In this document: positions 8,380 to 23,140 of the stretch, piece by piece
Numbering within the stretch: position 1 is the stretch's first letter
Layout of the letters: each line of letters begins with the position of its first letter
DNA from: Limnoperna fortunei
Lineage: Eukaryota > Mollusca > Bivalvia > Mytilida > Modiolidae
NCBI GenBank assembly: GCA_944474755.1
Contig: OX104116.1
Location: 4,467,547 to 4,531,546 of the forward strand
Length of the DNA: 64,000 nucleotides
Reading direction: 5' to 3'
The notes under the pieces: generated by a model
The model's input: only the letters and a program-made list of their open reading frames with translations
What the model was told of the DNA's origin: nothing
The model's database searches: none
Translations under genes and position numbers: made by a program

Positions 8380-10820
8380 TCTTTACAAATATACTTGAAT
8401 CCTGTTTACGGACCGTCTTTAAATCAATCGATCCATTCAGACGAACTTCAGTAAGTTGATCGGGTCATCGATCCATTCAGACGTTCTTCAGTAGGTTGAT
8501 CGATTCATCGATCCATTCAGACGTTCCTTAGTAGATTTATCGGTACATCGATCCATTCAGACGTTCTTCGTAGGTTGATATGAACATTGATCCATTTAGA
8601 CGTTCCTCAGTAGATTAATCGGTACATCGATCCATTCAGACGGTCATCGATCCATTCAGACGTTCTTCAGTAGGTTGATCGGTACATCGATACATTCAGA
8701 CGTTCTTCAGTTGGTTAATAGGTACATCGATCCATTCAGACGTTCTTCAGTTGGTTGATCGGGTCATCGATCCATTCAGATGTTCTTCAGTAGGTTGATG
8801 GGGTCATCGATCCATTCAGATGTTCTTCAGTAGGTTGATCGGTACATCGATACATTCAGACGTTCTTCAGTTGGTTAATAGGTACATCGATCCATTCAGA
8901 CGTTCTTCAGTTGGTTGATCGGGTCATCGATCCATTCAGATGTTCTTCAGTAGGTTGATGGGGTCATCGATCCATTCAGATGTTCTTCAGTAGGTTGATC
9001 GGTACATCGATACATTCAGACGTTCTTCAGTTGGTTGATAGGTACATCGATCCATTCAGACGTTCTTCAGTTGGTTGATCGGGTCATCGATCCATTCAGA
9101 TGTTCTTCAGTAGGTTGATCGGTACATCGATCCATTCAGACGTTCTGCAGTAGGTTGATCGGTACATCTATCCATTCAGACGTTCTTCAGTAGGTTGATC
9201 GGGTCATCGATGCATTCAGACGTTCTTCAGTTGGTTGATAGGTACATCGATCCATTCAGACGTTCTTCAGTTGGTTGATCGGGTCATCGATCCATTCAGA
9301 TGTTCTTCAGTAGGTTGATCGGTACATCGATCCATTCAGACGTTCTGCAGTAGGTTGATCGGTAAATCTATCCATTCAGACGTTCTTCAGTAGGTTGATC
9401 GGGTCATCGATACATTCAGACGTTCTTCAGTTGGTTGATAGGTACATCGATCCATTCAGACGTTCTTCAGTAGGTTGATGGGGTAATCGATCCATTCAGA
9501 TGTTCTTCAGTAGGTTGATCGGTACATCGATCCATTCAGACGTTCTTCGTAGGTTGATCGGTACATCTATTCATTCAGACGTTCTTCAGTAGGTTGATCG
9601 GTACATCTATCCATTCAGACGTTCTTCAGTATGTTGATCTGGTCATCGATCCATTCAGACGTTCTTCAGTTGGTTGATCGGGTCATCGATCCATTCAGAC
9701 GTTCTTCAGTTGGTTGATCGGGTCATCGATCCATTCAGACGTTCTTTAGTTGGTTGATAGGTACATCGATCCATTCAGACGTTCTTCAGTCGGTTGATCG
9801 GTACATCTATCCATTCAGATGTTCTTTAGTAGGTTGATCGGGTCATCGATCCATTCAGACGTTCTTCAGATGGTTGATAGGTACATCGATCCATTCAGAC
9901 GTTCTTCAGTAGGTTGATCGGGTCATCAATCCATTCAGACGTTCTTCAGCAGGTTGATCGGGTCATCGATCCATTCAGACGTTCTTCCGTAGGTTGATCG
10001 GGTCTTCGATCCATTCAGACGTTCTTCAGTTGGTTGATAGGTACATCGATCCATTCAGACGTTCTTTGGTTAGTTGATCGGGTCATCGATCTATTCAGAC
10101 GTTCTTCAGTAGGTTGATCGCGTCATCGATCCATTCAGACGTTCTTCAGCAGGTTGATCGGGTCATCGATCCATTCAGACGTTCTTCCGTAGGTTGATCG
10201 GGTCTTCGATCCATTCAGACGTTCTTCAGTTGGTTGATAGGTACATCGATCCATTCAGACGTTCTTCGGTTGGTTGATCGGGTCATCGATCCATTCAGAC
10301 GTTCTTCAATAGGTTGATCGCGTCATCGGTCCATTCAGACGTTCTTCAGTAGGTTGATCGGGTCATCGATCCATTCAGAAGTTCTTCAGTTGGTTTATCG
10401 GTACATCGATCCATTCAGACGTTCTTCCGTAGGTTCATCGGGTCTTCGATCCATTCAGACGTTCTTCAGTTGGTTGATAGGTACATCGATCCATTCAGAC
10501 GTTCTTCCGTAGGTTGATCGGGTCTTCGATCCATTCAGACATTCTTCAGTTGGTTGATCGGTACATCTATCCATTCAGACGTTCTTCATTAGGTTGATCG
10601 CGTCATCAATCCATTCAGACGTTCTTCAGTAGGTTGATCGCGTCATCGATCCATTCAGACGTTCTTCAGTAGGTTGATCGGGCCATCGATCCATTCAGAC
10701 GTTCTTCAGTTGGTTGATAGGTACATCGATCCATTCAGACGTTCTTAAGTTGGTTGATCGGGTCATCGATCCACTCAGACGTTCTTCAATTGGTTGATCG
10801 GGTCATCGATCCATTCAGAC

Positions 10821-13800
10821 GTTCTTCAGTTGGCTGATAGGTACATCGATCCATTCAGACGTTCTTCAGTTGGTTGATCGGGTCACCGATCCATTCAGAC
10901 GTTCTTCAGTTGGTTTATAGGTACATCGATCCATTCAGACGTTCTTCAGTTGATTGATCGGGTCATCGATCCATTCAGACGTTCTTCAGTTGGTTGATAG
11001 GTACATCGATCCATTCAGACGTTCTTCAGTTGGTTGATCGGGTCATCGATCCATTCAGACGTTTTTCAGTAGGTTGATCGCGTCATCGATCCATTCAGAC
11101 GTTCTTCAGTTGGTTTATCGGTACCTCGATCCATTCAGGCGTTCTTCAGTTGGTTGATCGGTACATCGATCCATTCAGACGTTTTTCAGTTGGTTGATCG
11201 TGTCATCAATCCATTCAGACGTTCTTCAGTTGGTTGATCGGGTCATCGATCCATTCAGACGTTCTTCAGTTGGTTGATCGGTACATCTATCCATTCAGAC
11301 GTTCTTCATTAGGTTGATCGCGTCATCGATCCATTCAGACGTTCTTCAGTAGGTTGATCGCGTCATCGATCCATTCAGACGTTCTTCAGTAGGTTGATCG
11401 GGTCATCGATCCATTCAGACGTTCTTCAGTTGGTTCATAGGTACATCGATCCATTCAGACGTTCTTCAGTTGGTTGATCGGGTCATCGATCCACTCAGAC
11501 GTTCTTCAGTTGGTTGATTGGGTCATCGATCCATTCAGACGTTCTTCAGTTGGCTGATAGGTACATCGATCCATTCAGACGTTCTTCAGTTTGTTGATCG
11601 GGTCATCGATCCATTCAGACGTTCTTCAGTAGGTTGATCGGGTCATCGATCCATTCAGACGTTCTTCAGTTGGTTGATCGGGTCATCGATCCATTCAGAC
11701 GTTCTTCAGTTGGTTGATCGGTACATCGATCGATTCAGACGTTCTTCAGTTGGTTGATCGGGTCATCGATCCATTCAGACGTTCTTCAGTAGGTTGATCG
11801 GGTCATCGATCCATTCAGGCGTTCTTCAGTAGGTTGATGGGTACATCGATCCATTCAGACGTTCTTCAGTAGGTTGATCGGTACATCGATCCATTCAGAC
11901 GTCCTTCAGTAGGTTGATATTTACATCGATCCATTCAGACGTTCTTCAGTTGGTTGATAGGTACATCGATCCATTCAGACGTTCTTCAGTTGGTTGATCG
12001 GGTCATCGATCCATTCAGACGTTCTTCAGTAGGTTGATCGGGTCATCGATCCAATCAGACGTTCTTTAGTAGATTGATCGGGTCATCTATCCATTCAGAC
12101 GTTCTTCATTAGGTTGATCGGGTCATCGATCCATTCAGACGTTCTTCAGTAGGTTGATAGGGTCATCGATCCATTCAGACGTTCTTCAGTTGGTTGATCG
12201 GGTCATCGATCCATTCAGACGTTCTTCAGTTGGTTGATAGGTACATCGATCCATTCAGACGTTCTTCAGTAGGTTGATCGGGTCATCGATCCATTCAGAC
12301 GTTCTTCATTTGGTTGATAGGTACATCGATCCATTCAGACGTTCTTCAGTTGGTTGATCGGGTCATCGATCCATTCAGACGTTCTTCATTTGGTTGATAG
12401 GTACATCGATCCATTCAGACGTTCTTCAGTTGGTTGATCGGGTCATCGATCCATTCAGACGTTCTTCAGTTGGTTGATCGGGTCATCGATCCATTCAGAC
12501 GTTCTTCAGTAGGTTGATCGGGTCATCGATCCATTCAGGCGTTCTTCAGTAGGTTGATGGGTACATCGATCCATTCAGACGTTCTTCAGTAGGTTGATCG
12601 GTACATCGATCCATTCAGACGTCCTTCAGTAGGTTGATATTTACATCGATCCATTCAGACGTTCTTCAGTTGGTTGATAGGTACATCGATCCATTCAGAC
12701 GTTCTTCAGTTGGTTGATCGGGTCATCGAACCATTCAGATGTTCTTCAGTAGGTTGATCGGGTCATCGATCCAATCAGACGTTCTTTAGTAGATTGATCG
12801 GGTCATCTATCCATTCAGACGTTCTTCATTAGGTTGATCGGGTCATCGATCCATTCAGACGTTCTTCAGTAGGTTGATCGGGTCATCGATCCATTCAGAC
12901 GTTCTTCAGTAGGTTGATCGGGTCATCGATCCATTCAGACGTTCTTCAGTTGGTTGATAGGTACATCGATCCATTCAGACGTTCTTCAGTTGGTTGATCG
13001 GGTCATCGATCCATTCAGACGTTCTTCAGTTGGTTGATCGGGTCATCGATCCATTCAGACGTTCTTCAGTAGGTTAATCGGGTCATCTATCCATTCAGAC
13101 GTTCTTCAGTTGGTTGATCGGTACATCGATCCATTCAGACGTTCTTCAGTAGGTTGATCGGGTCATCGATCCATTCAGACGTTCTTCATTTGGTTGATAG
13201 GTACATCGATCCATTCAGACGTTCTTCAGTTGGTTGATCGGGTCATCGATCCATTCAGACGTTCTTCAGTTGGTTGATCGGGTCATCGATCCATTCAGAC
13301 GTTCTTCAGTATGTTAAACGGGTCATCTATCCATTCAGACGTTCTTCAGTTGGTTGATCGGTACATCGATCCATTCAGACGTTCTTCAGTAGGTTGATCG
13401 GGTCATCGATCCATTCAGACGTTCTTCAGTAGGTTGATCGGGTCATCGATCCATTCAGACGTTCTTCAGTTGGTTGATATGTACATCGATCCATTCAGAT
13501 GTTCTTCAGTAGGTTGATCGGGTCATCGATCCATTCAGACGTTCTTCGGTAGGTTGATCGGGTCATCGATCCATTCAGACGTTCTTAAGTAGGTTGATCG
13601 GGTCATCGATCCATTCAGATGTTCTTCAGTAGGTTGAGCGGGTCATCGATCCATTCAGACGTTCTTCAGTTGGTTGATCGGGTCATCGATCCATTCAGAC
13701 GTTCTTCAGTTGGTTGATCGGTACATCGATCGATTCAGACGTTCTTCAGTTGGTTGATCGGGTCATCGATCCATTCAGACGTTCTTCAGTAGGTTGATCG

Positions 13801-16800
13801 GGTCATCGATCCATTCAGGCGTTCTTCAGTAGGTTGATGGGTACATCGATCCATTCAGACGTTCTTCAGTAGGTTGATCGGTACATCGATCCATTCAGAC
13901 GTCCTTCAGTAGGTTGATATTAACATCGATCCATTCAGACGTTCTTCAGTTGGTTGATAGGTACATCGATCCATTCAGACGTTCTTCAGTTGGTTGATCG
14001 GGTCATCGATCCATTCAGATGTTCTTCAGTAGGTTGATCGGGTCATCGATCCAATCAGACGTTCTTTAGTAGATTGATCGGGTCATCTATCCATTCAGAC
14101 GTTCTTCATTAGGTTGATCGGGTCATCGATCCATTCAGACGTTCTTCAGTAGGTTGATAGGGTCATCGATCCATTCAGACGTTCTTCAGTTGGTTGATCG
14201 GGTCATCGATCCATTCAGACGTTCTTCAGTTGGTTGATAGGTACATCGATCCATTCAGACGTTCTTCAGTTGGTTGATCGGGTCATCGATCCATTCAGAC
14301 GTTCTTCATTTGGTTGATAGGTACATCGATCCATTCAGACGTTCTTCAGTTGGTTGATCGGGTCATCGATCCATTCAGACGTTCTTCATTTGGTTGATAG
14401 GTACATCGATCCATTCAGACGTTCTTCAGTTGGTTGATCGGGTCATCGATCCATTCAGACGTTCTTCAGTTGGTTGATCGGGTCATCGATCCATTCAGAC
14501 GTTCTTCAGTAGGTTGATCGGGTCATCGATCCATTCAGGCGTTCTTCAGTAGGTTGATGGGTACATCGATCCATTCAGACGTTCTTCAGTAGGTTGATCG
14601 GTACATCGATCCATTCAGACGTCCTTCAGTAGGTTGATATTTACATCGATCCATTCAGACGTTCTTCAGTTGGTTGATAGGTACATCGATCCATTCAGAC
14701 GTTCTTCAGTTGGTTGATCGGGTCATCGATCCATTCAGATGTTCTTCAGTAGGTTGATCGGGTCATCGATCCAATCAGACGTTCTTCATTTGGTTGATAG
14801 GTACATCGATCCATTCAGACGTTCTTCAGTTGGTTGATCGTGTCATCGATCCATTCAGACGTTCTTCAGTTGGTTGATCGGGTCATCGATCCATTCAGAC
14901 GTTCTTCAGTTGGCTGATAGGTACATCGATCCATTCAGACGTTCTTCAGTTGGCTGATCGGGTCATCGATCCATTCAGATGTTCTTCAGTAGGTTGATCG
15001 GGTCATCGATCCAATCAGACGTTCTTTAGTAGATTGATCGGGTCATCTATCCATTCAGACGTTCTTCATTAGGTTGATCGGGTCATCGATCCATTCAGAC
15101 GTTCTTCAGTAGGTTGATAGGGTCATCGATCCATTCAGACGTTCTTCAGTTGGTTGATCGGGTCATCGATCCATTCAGACGTTCTTCATTTGGTTGATAG
15201 GTACATCGATCCATTCAGACGTTCTTCAGTAGGTTGATCGGGTCATCGATCCATTCAGACGTTCTTCATTTGGTTGATAGGTACATCGATCCATTCAGAC
15301 GTTCTTCAGTTGGTTGATCGGGTCATCGATCCATTCAGACGTTCTTCAGTTGGTTGATCGGGTCATCGATCCATTCAGACGTTCTTCAGTAGGTTAATCG
15401 GGTCATCTATCCATTCAGACGTTCTTCAGTTGGTTGATCGGTACATCGATCCATTCAGACGTTCTTCAGTAGGTTGATCGGGTCATCGATCCATTCAGAC
15501 GTTCTTCAGTAGGTTGATCGGGTCATCGATCCATTCAGACGTTCTTCAGTTGGTTGATATGTACATCGATCCATTCAGATGTTCTTCAGTAGGTTGATCG
15601 GGTCATCGATCCATTCAGACGTTCTTCAGTAGGTTGATCGGGTCATCGATCCATTCAGACGTTCTTAAGTAGGTTGATCGGGTCATCGATCCATTCAGAC
15701 GTTCTTCAGTAGGTTGATCGGGTCATCGATCCATTCAGACGTTCTTCAGTTGGTTGATCGGGTCATCGATCCATTCAGACGTTCTTCAGTTGGTTGATCG
15801 GTACATCGATCGATTCAGACGTTCTTCAGTTGGTTGATCGGGTCATCGATCCATTCAGACGTTCTTCAGTAGGTTGATCGGGTCATCGATCCATTCAGGC
15901 GTTCTTCAGTAGGTTGATGGGTACATCGATCCATTCAGACGTTCTTCAGTAGGTTGATCGGTACATCGATCCATTCAGACGTCCTTCAGTAGGTTGATAT
16001 TTACATCGATCCATTCAGACGTTCTTCAGTTGGTTGATAGGTACATCGATCCATTCAGACGTTCTTCAGTTGGTTGATCGGGTCATCGATCCATTCAGAT
16101 GTTCTTCAGTAGGTTGATCGTGTCATCGATCCAATCAGACGTTCTTTAGTAGATTGATCGGGTCATCTATCCATTCAGACGTTCTTCATTAGGTTGATCG
16201 GGTCATCGATCCATTCAGACGTTCTTCAGTAGGTTGATAGGGTCATCGATCCATTCAGACGTTCTTCAGTTGGTTGATCGGGTCATCGATCCATTCAGAC
16301 GTTCTTCAGTTGGTTGATAGGTACATCGATCCATTCAGACGTTCTTCAGTAGGTTGATCGGGTCATCGATCCATTCAGACGTTCTTCATTTGGTTGATAG
16401 GTACATCGATCCATTCAGACGTTCTTCAGTTGGTTGATCGGGTCATCGATCCATTCAGACCTTCTTCATTTGGTTGATAGGTACATCGATCCATTCAGAC
16501 GTTCTTCAGTTGGTTGATCGGGTCATCGATCCATTCAGACGTTCTTCAGTTGGTTGATCGGGTCATCGATCCATTCAGACGTTCTTCAGTAGGTTGATCG
16601 GGTCATCGATCCATTCAGGCGTTCTTCAGTAGGTTGATGGGTACATCGATCCATTCAGACGTTCTTCAGTAGGTTGATCGGTACATCGATCCATTCAGAC
16701 GTCCTTCAGTAGGTTGATATTTACATCGATCCATTCAGACGTTCTTCAGTTGGTTGATAGGTACATCGATCCATTCAGACGTTCTTCAGTTGGTTGATCG

Positions 16801-19800
16801 GGTCATCGATCCATTCAGATGTTCTTCAGTAGGTTGATCGGGTCATCGATCCAATCAGACGTTCTTTAGTAGATTGATCGGGTCATCTATCCATTCAGAC
16901 GTTCTTCATTAGGTTGATCGGGTCATCGATCCATTCAGACGTTCTTCAGTTGGCTGATAGGTACATCGATCCATTCAGACGTTCTTCAGTTGGTTGATCG
17001 GGTCACCGATCCATTCAGACGTTCTTCAGTTGGTTTATAGGTACATCGATCCATTCAGACGTTCTTCAGTTGATTGATCGGGTCATCGATCCATTCAGAC
17101 GTTCTTCAGTTGGTTTATAGGTACATCGATCCATTCAGACGTTCTTCAGTTGATTGATCGGGTCATCGATCCATTCAGACGTTCTTCAGTTGGTTGATAG
17201 GTACATCGATCCATTCAGACGTTCTTCAGTTGGTTGATCGGGTCATCGATCCATTCAGACGTTTTTCAGTAGGTTGATCGCGTCATCGATCCATTCAGAC
17301 GTTCTTCAGTTGGTTTATCGGTACCTCGATCCATTCAGGCGTTCTTCAGTTGGTTGATCGGTACATCGATCCACTCAGACGTTCTTCAGTAGGTTGATCG
17401 GGTCATCAATCCATTCAGACGTTCTTCAGTTGGTTGATCGGGTCATCGATCCATTCAGACGTTCTTCAGTTGGTTGATCGGTACATCTATCCATTCAGAC
17501 GTTCTTCATTAGGTTGATCGCGTCATCGATCCATTCAGACGTTCTTCAGTAGGTTGATCGCATCATCGATCCATTCAGACGTTCTTCAGTAGGTTGATCG
17601 GGTCATCGATCCATTCAGACGTTCTTCAGTTGGTTCATAGGTACATCGATCCATTCAGACGTTCTTCAGTTGGTTGATCGGGTCATCGATCCACTCAGAC
17701 GTTCTTCAGTTGGTTGATTGGGTCATCGATCCATTCAGACGTTCTTCAGTTGGCTGATAGGTACATCGATCCATTCAGACGTTCTTCAGTTTGTTGATCG
17801 GGTCATCGATCCATTCAGACGTTCTTCAGTAGGTTGATCGGGTCATCGATCCATTCAGACGTTCTTCAGTTGGTTGATCGGGTCATCGATCCATTCAGAC
17901 GTTCTTCAGTTGGTTGATCGGTACATCGATCGATTCAGACGTTCTTCAGTAGGTTGATCGGGTCATCGATCCATTCAGACGTTCTTCAGTAGGTTGATCG
18001 GGTCATCGATCCATTCAGACGTTCTTCAGTAGGTTGATGGGTACATCGATCCATTCAGACGTTCTTCAGTAGGTTGATCGGTACATCGATCCATTCAGAC
18101 GTCCTTCAGTAGGTTGATATTTACATCGATCCATTCAGACGTTCTTCAGTTGGTTGATAGGTACATCGATCCATTCAGACGTTCTTCAGTTGGTTGATCG
18201 GGTCATCGATCCATTCAGATGTTCTTCAGTAGGTTGATCGGGTCATCGATCCAATCAGACGTTCTTTAGTAGATTGATCGGGTCATCTATCCATTCAGAC
18301 GTTCTTCATTAGGTTGATCGGGTCATCGATCCATTCAGACGTTCTTCAGTAGGTTGATAGGGTCATCGATCCATTCAGACGTTCTTCAGTTGGTTGATCG
18401 GGTCATCGATCCATTCAGACGTTCTTCAGTTGGTTGATAGGTACATCGATCCATTCAGACGTTCTTCAGTAGGTTGATCGGGTCATCGATCCATTCAGAC
18501 GTTCTTCATTTGGTTGATAGGTACATCGATCCATTCAGACGTTCTTCAGTTGGTTGATCGGGTCATCGATCCATTCAGACGTTCTTCATTTGGTTGATAG
18601 GTACATCGATCCATTCAGACGTTCTTCAGTTGGTTGATCGGGTCATCGATCCATTCAGACGTTCTTCAGTTGGTTGATCGGGTCATCGATCCATTCAGAC
18701 GTTCTTCAGTAGGTTGATCGGGTCATCGATCCATTCAGGCGTTCTTCAGTAGGTTGATGGGTACATCGATCCATTCAGACGTTCTTCAGTAGGTTGATCG
18801 GTACATCGATCCATTCAGACGTCCTTCAGTAGGTTGATATTTACATCGATCCATTCAGACGTTCTTCAGTTGGTTGATAGGTACATCGATCCATTCAGAC
18901 GTTCTTCAGTTGGTTGATCGGGTCATCGAACCATTCAGATGTTCTTCAGTAGGTTGATCGGGTCATCGATCCAATCAGACGTTCTTTAGTAGATTGATCG
19001 GGTCATCTATCCATTCAGACGTTCTTCATTAGGTTGATCGGGTCATCGATCCATTCAGACGTTCTTCAGTAGGTTGATAGGGTCATCGATCCATTCAGAC
19101 GTTCTTCAGTTGGTTGATCGGGTCATCGATCCATTCAGACGTTCTTCAGTTGGTTGATAGGTACATCGATCCATTCAGACGTTCTTCAGTTGGTTGATCG
19201 GGTCATCGATCCATTCAGACGTTCTTCAGTTGGTTGATCGGGTCATCGATCCATTCAGACGTTCTTCAGTAGGTTAATCGGGTCATCTATCCATTCAGAC
19301 GTTCTTCAGTTGGTTGATCGGTACATCGATCCATTCAGACGTTCTTCAGTAGGTTGATCGGGTCATCGATCCATTCAGACGTTCTTCATTTGGTTGATAG
19401 GTACATCGATCCATTCAGACGTTCTTCAGTTGGTTGATCGGGTCATCGATCCATTCAGACGTTCTTCAGTTGGTTGATCGGGTCATCGATCCATTCAGAC
19501 GTTCTTCAGTATGTTAAACGGGTCATCTATCCATTCAGACGTTCTTCAGTTGGTTGATCGGTACATCGATCCATTCAGACGTTCTTCAGTAGGTTGATCG
19601 GGTCATCGATCCATTCAGACGTTCTTCAGTAGGTTGATCGGGTCATCGATCCATTCAGACGTTCTTCAGTTGGTTGATATGTACATCGATCCATTCAGAT
19701 GTTCTTCAGTAGGTTGATCGGGTCATCGATCCATTCAGACGTTCTTCGGTAGGTTGATCGGGTCATCGATCCATTCAGACGTTCTTAAGTAGGTTGATCG

Positions 19801-22800
19801 GGTCATCGATCCATTCAGATGTTCTTCAGTAGGTTGAGCGGGTCATCGATCCATTCAGACGTTCTTCAGTTGGTTGATCGGGTCATCGATCCATTCAGAC
19901 GTTCTTCAGTTGGTTGATCGGTACATCGATCGATTCAGACGTTCTTCAGTTGGTTGATCGGGTCATCGATCCATTCAGACGTTCTTCAGTAGGTTGATCG
20001 GGTCATCGATCCATTCAGGCGTTCTTCAGTAGGTTGATGGGTACATCGATCCATTCAGACGTTCTTCAGTAGGTTGATCGGTACATCGATCCATTCAGAC
20101 GTCCTTCAGTAGGTTGATATTAACATCGATCCATTCAGACGTTCTTCAGTTGGTTGATAGGTACATCGATCCATTCAGACGTTCTTCAGTTGGTTGATCG
20201 GGTCATCGATCCATTCAGATGTTCTTCAGTAGGTTGATCGGGTCATCGATCCAATCAGACGTTCTTTAGTAGATTGATCGGGTCATCTATCCATTCAGAC
20301 GTTCTTCATTAGGTTGATCGGGTCATCGATCCATTCAGACGTTCTTCAGTAGGTTGATAGGGTCATCGATCCATTCAGACGTTCTTCAGTTGGTTGATCG
20401 GGTCATCGATCCATTCAGACGTTCTTCAGTTGGTTGATAGGTACATCGATCCATTCAGACGTTCTTCAGTAGGTTGATCGGGTCATCGATCCATTCAGAC
20501 GTTCTTCATTTGGTTGATAGGTACATCGATCCATTCAGACGTTCTTCAGTTGGTTGATCGGGTCATCGATCCATTCAGACGTTCTTCATTTGGTTGATAG
20601 GTACATCGATCCATTCAGACGTTCTTCAGTAGGTTGATCGGGTCATCGATCCATTCAGACGTTCTTCAGTTGGTTGATCGGGTCATCGATCCATTCAGAC
20701 GTTCTTCAGTAGGTTGATCGGGTCATCGATCCATTCAGGCGTTCTTCAGTAGGTTGATGGGTACATCGATCCATTCAGACGTTCTTCAGTAGGTTGATCG
20801 GTACATCGATCCATTCAGACGTCCTTCAGTAGGTTGATATTTACATCGATCCATTCAGACGTTCTTCAGTTGGTTGATAGGTACATCGATCCATTCAGAC
20901 GTTCTTCAGTTGGTTGATCGGGTCATCGATCCATTCAGATGTTCTTCAGTAGGTTGATCGGGTCATCGATCCAATCAGACGTTCTTCATTTGGTTGATAG
21001 GTACATCGATCCATTCAGACGTTCTTCAGTTGGTTGATCGTGTCATCGATCCATTCAGACGTTCTTCAGTTGGTTGATCGGGTCATCGATCCATTCAGAC
21101 GTTCTTCAGTTGGCTGATAGGTACATCGATCCATTCAGACGTTCTTCAGTTGGCTGATCGGGTCATCGATCCATTCAGATGTTCTTCAGTAGGTTGATCG
21201 GGTCATCGATCCAATCAGACGTTCTTTAGTAGATTGATCGGGTCATCTATCCATTCAGACGTTCTTCATTAGGTTGATCGGGTCATCGATCCATTCAGAC
21301 GTTCTTCAGTAGGTTGATAGGGTCATCGATCCATTCAGACGTTCTTCAGTTGGTTGATCGGGTCATCGATCCATTCAGACGTTCTTCATTTGGTTGATAG
21401 GTACATCGATCCATTCAGACGTTCTTCAGTAGGTTGATCGGGTCATCGATCCATTCAGACGTTCTTCATTTGGTTGATAGGTACATCGATCCATTCAGAC
21501 GTTCTTCAGTTGGTTGATCGGGTCATCGATCCATTCAGACGTTCTTCAGTTGGTTGATCGGGTCATCGATCCATTCAGACGTTCTTCAGTAGGTTAATCG
21601 GGTCATCTATCCATTCAGACGTTCTTCAGTTGGTTGATCGGTACATCGATCCATTCAGACGTTCTTCAGTAGGTTGATCGGGTCATCGATCCATTCAGAC
21701 GTTCTTCAGTAGGTTGATCGGGTCATCGATCCATTCAGACGTTCTTCAGTTGGTTGATATGTACATCGATCCATTCAGATGTTCTTCAGTAGGTTGATCG
21801 GGTCATCGATCCATTCAGACGTTCTTCGGTAGGTTGATCGGGTCATCGATCCATTCAGACGTTCTTAAGTAGGTTGATCGGGTCATCGATCCATTCAGAC
21901 GTTCTTCAGTAGGTTGATCGGGTCATCGATCCATTCAGACGTTCTTCAGTTGGTTGATCGGGTCATCGATCCATTCAGACGTTCTTCAGTTGGTTGATCG
22001 GTACATCGATCGATTCAGACGTTCTTCAGTTGGTTGATCGGGTCATCGATCCATTCAGACGTTCTTCAGTAGGTTGATCGGGTCATCGATCCATTCAGGC
22101 GTTCTTCAGTAGGTTGATGGGTACATCGATCCATTCAGACGTTCTTCAGTAGGTTGATCGGTACATCGATCCATTCAGACGTCCTTCAGTAGGTTGATAT
22201 TTACATCGATCCATTCAGACGTTCTTCAGTTGGTTGATAGGTACATCGATCCATTCAGACGTTCTTCAGTTGGTTGATCGGGTCATCGATCCATTCAGAT
22301 GTTCTTCAGTAGGTTGATCGTGTCATCGATCCAATCAGACGTTCTTTAGTAGATTGATCGGGTCATCTATCCATTCAGACGTTCTTCATTAGGTTGATCG
22401 GGTCATCGATCCATTCAGACGTTCTTCAGTAGGTTGATAGGGTCATCGATCCATTCAGACGTTATTCAGTTGGTTGATCGGGTCATCGATCCATTCAGAC
22501 GTTCTTCAGTTGGTTGATAGGTACATCGATCCATTCAGACGTTCTTCAGTAGGTTGATCGGGTCATCGATCCATTCAGACGTTCTTCATTTGGTTGATAG
22601 GTACATCGATCCATTCAGACGTTCTTCAGTTGGTTGATCGGGTCATCGATCCATTCAGACCTTCTTCATTTGGTTGATAGGTACATCGATCCATTCAGAC
22701 GTTCTTCAGTTGGTTGATCGGGTCATCGATCCATTCAGACGTTCTTCAGTTGGTTGATCGGGTCATCGATCCATTCAGACGTTCTTCAGTAGGTTGATCG

Positions 22801-23140
22801 GGTCATCGATCCATTCAGGCGTTCTTCAGTAGGTTGATGGGTACATCGATCCATTCAGACGTTCTTCAGTAGGTTGATCGGTACATCGATCCATTCAGAC
22901 GTCCTTCAGTAGGTTGATATTTACATCGATCCATTCAGACGTTCTTCAGTTGGTTGATAGGTACATCGATCCATTCAGACGTTCTTCAGTTGGTTGATCG
23001 GGTCATCGATCCATTCAGATGTTCTTCAGTAGGTTGATCGGGTCATCGATCCATTCAGACGTTCTTCAGTAGGTTGATCGGGTCATCTATCCATTCAGAC
23101 GTTCTTCATTAGGTTGATCGGGTCATCGATCCATTCAGAC
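10821..23140. repeat. Satellite D block: 6.2-kb higher-order repeat, two tandem copies
   Basis: Copy 1 runs from about 10821 to 16940 and copy 2 from about 16941 to 23140. Rare variants recur at exactly 6,200 bp (155 monomers): GTACCTCG at 11121/17321, TCATCGAACC at 12721+/18921+, CAGACCTTCTT at 16461/22661, and the GTCCTTCAG marker at 11901/18101, 12621/18821, 13901/20101, 14621/20821, 15981/22181 and 16701/22901. Near the left boundary the offset is 6,120 because copy 2 has an extra two-monomer (80-bp) duplication. By eye only a few bases per kb differ. Inside each copy the GTCC marker falls in pairs 720 bp apart (18 monomers), an earlier layer of duplication. Confidence 0.9.
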
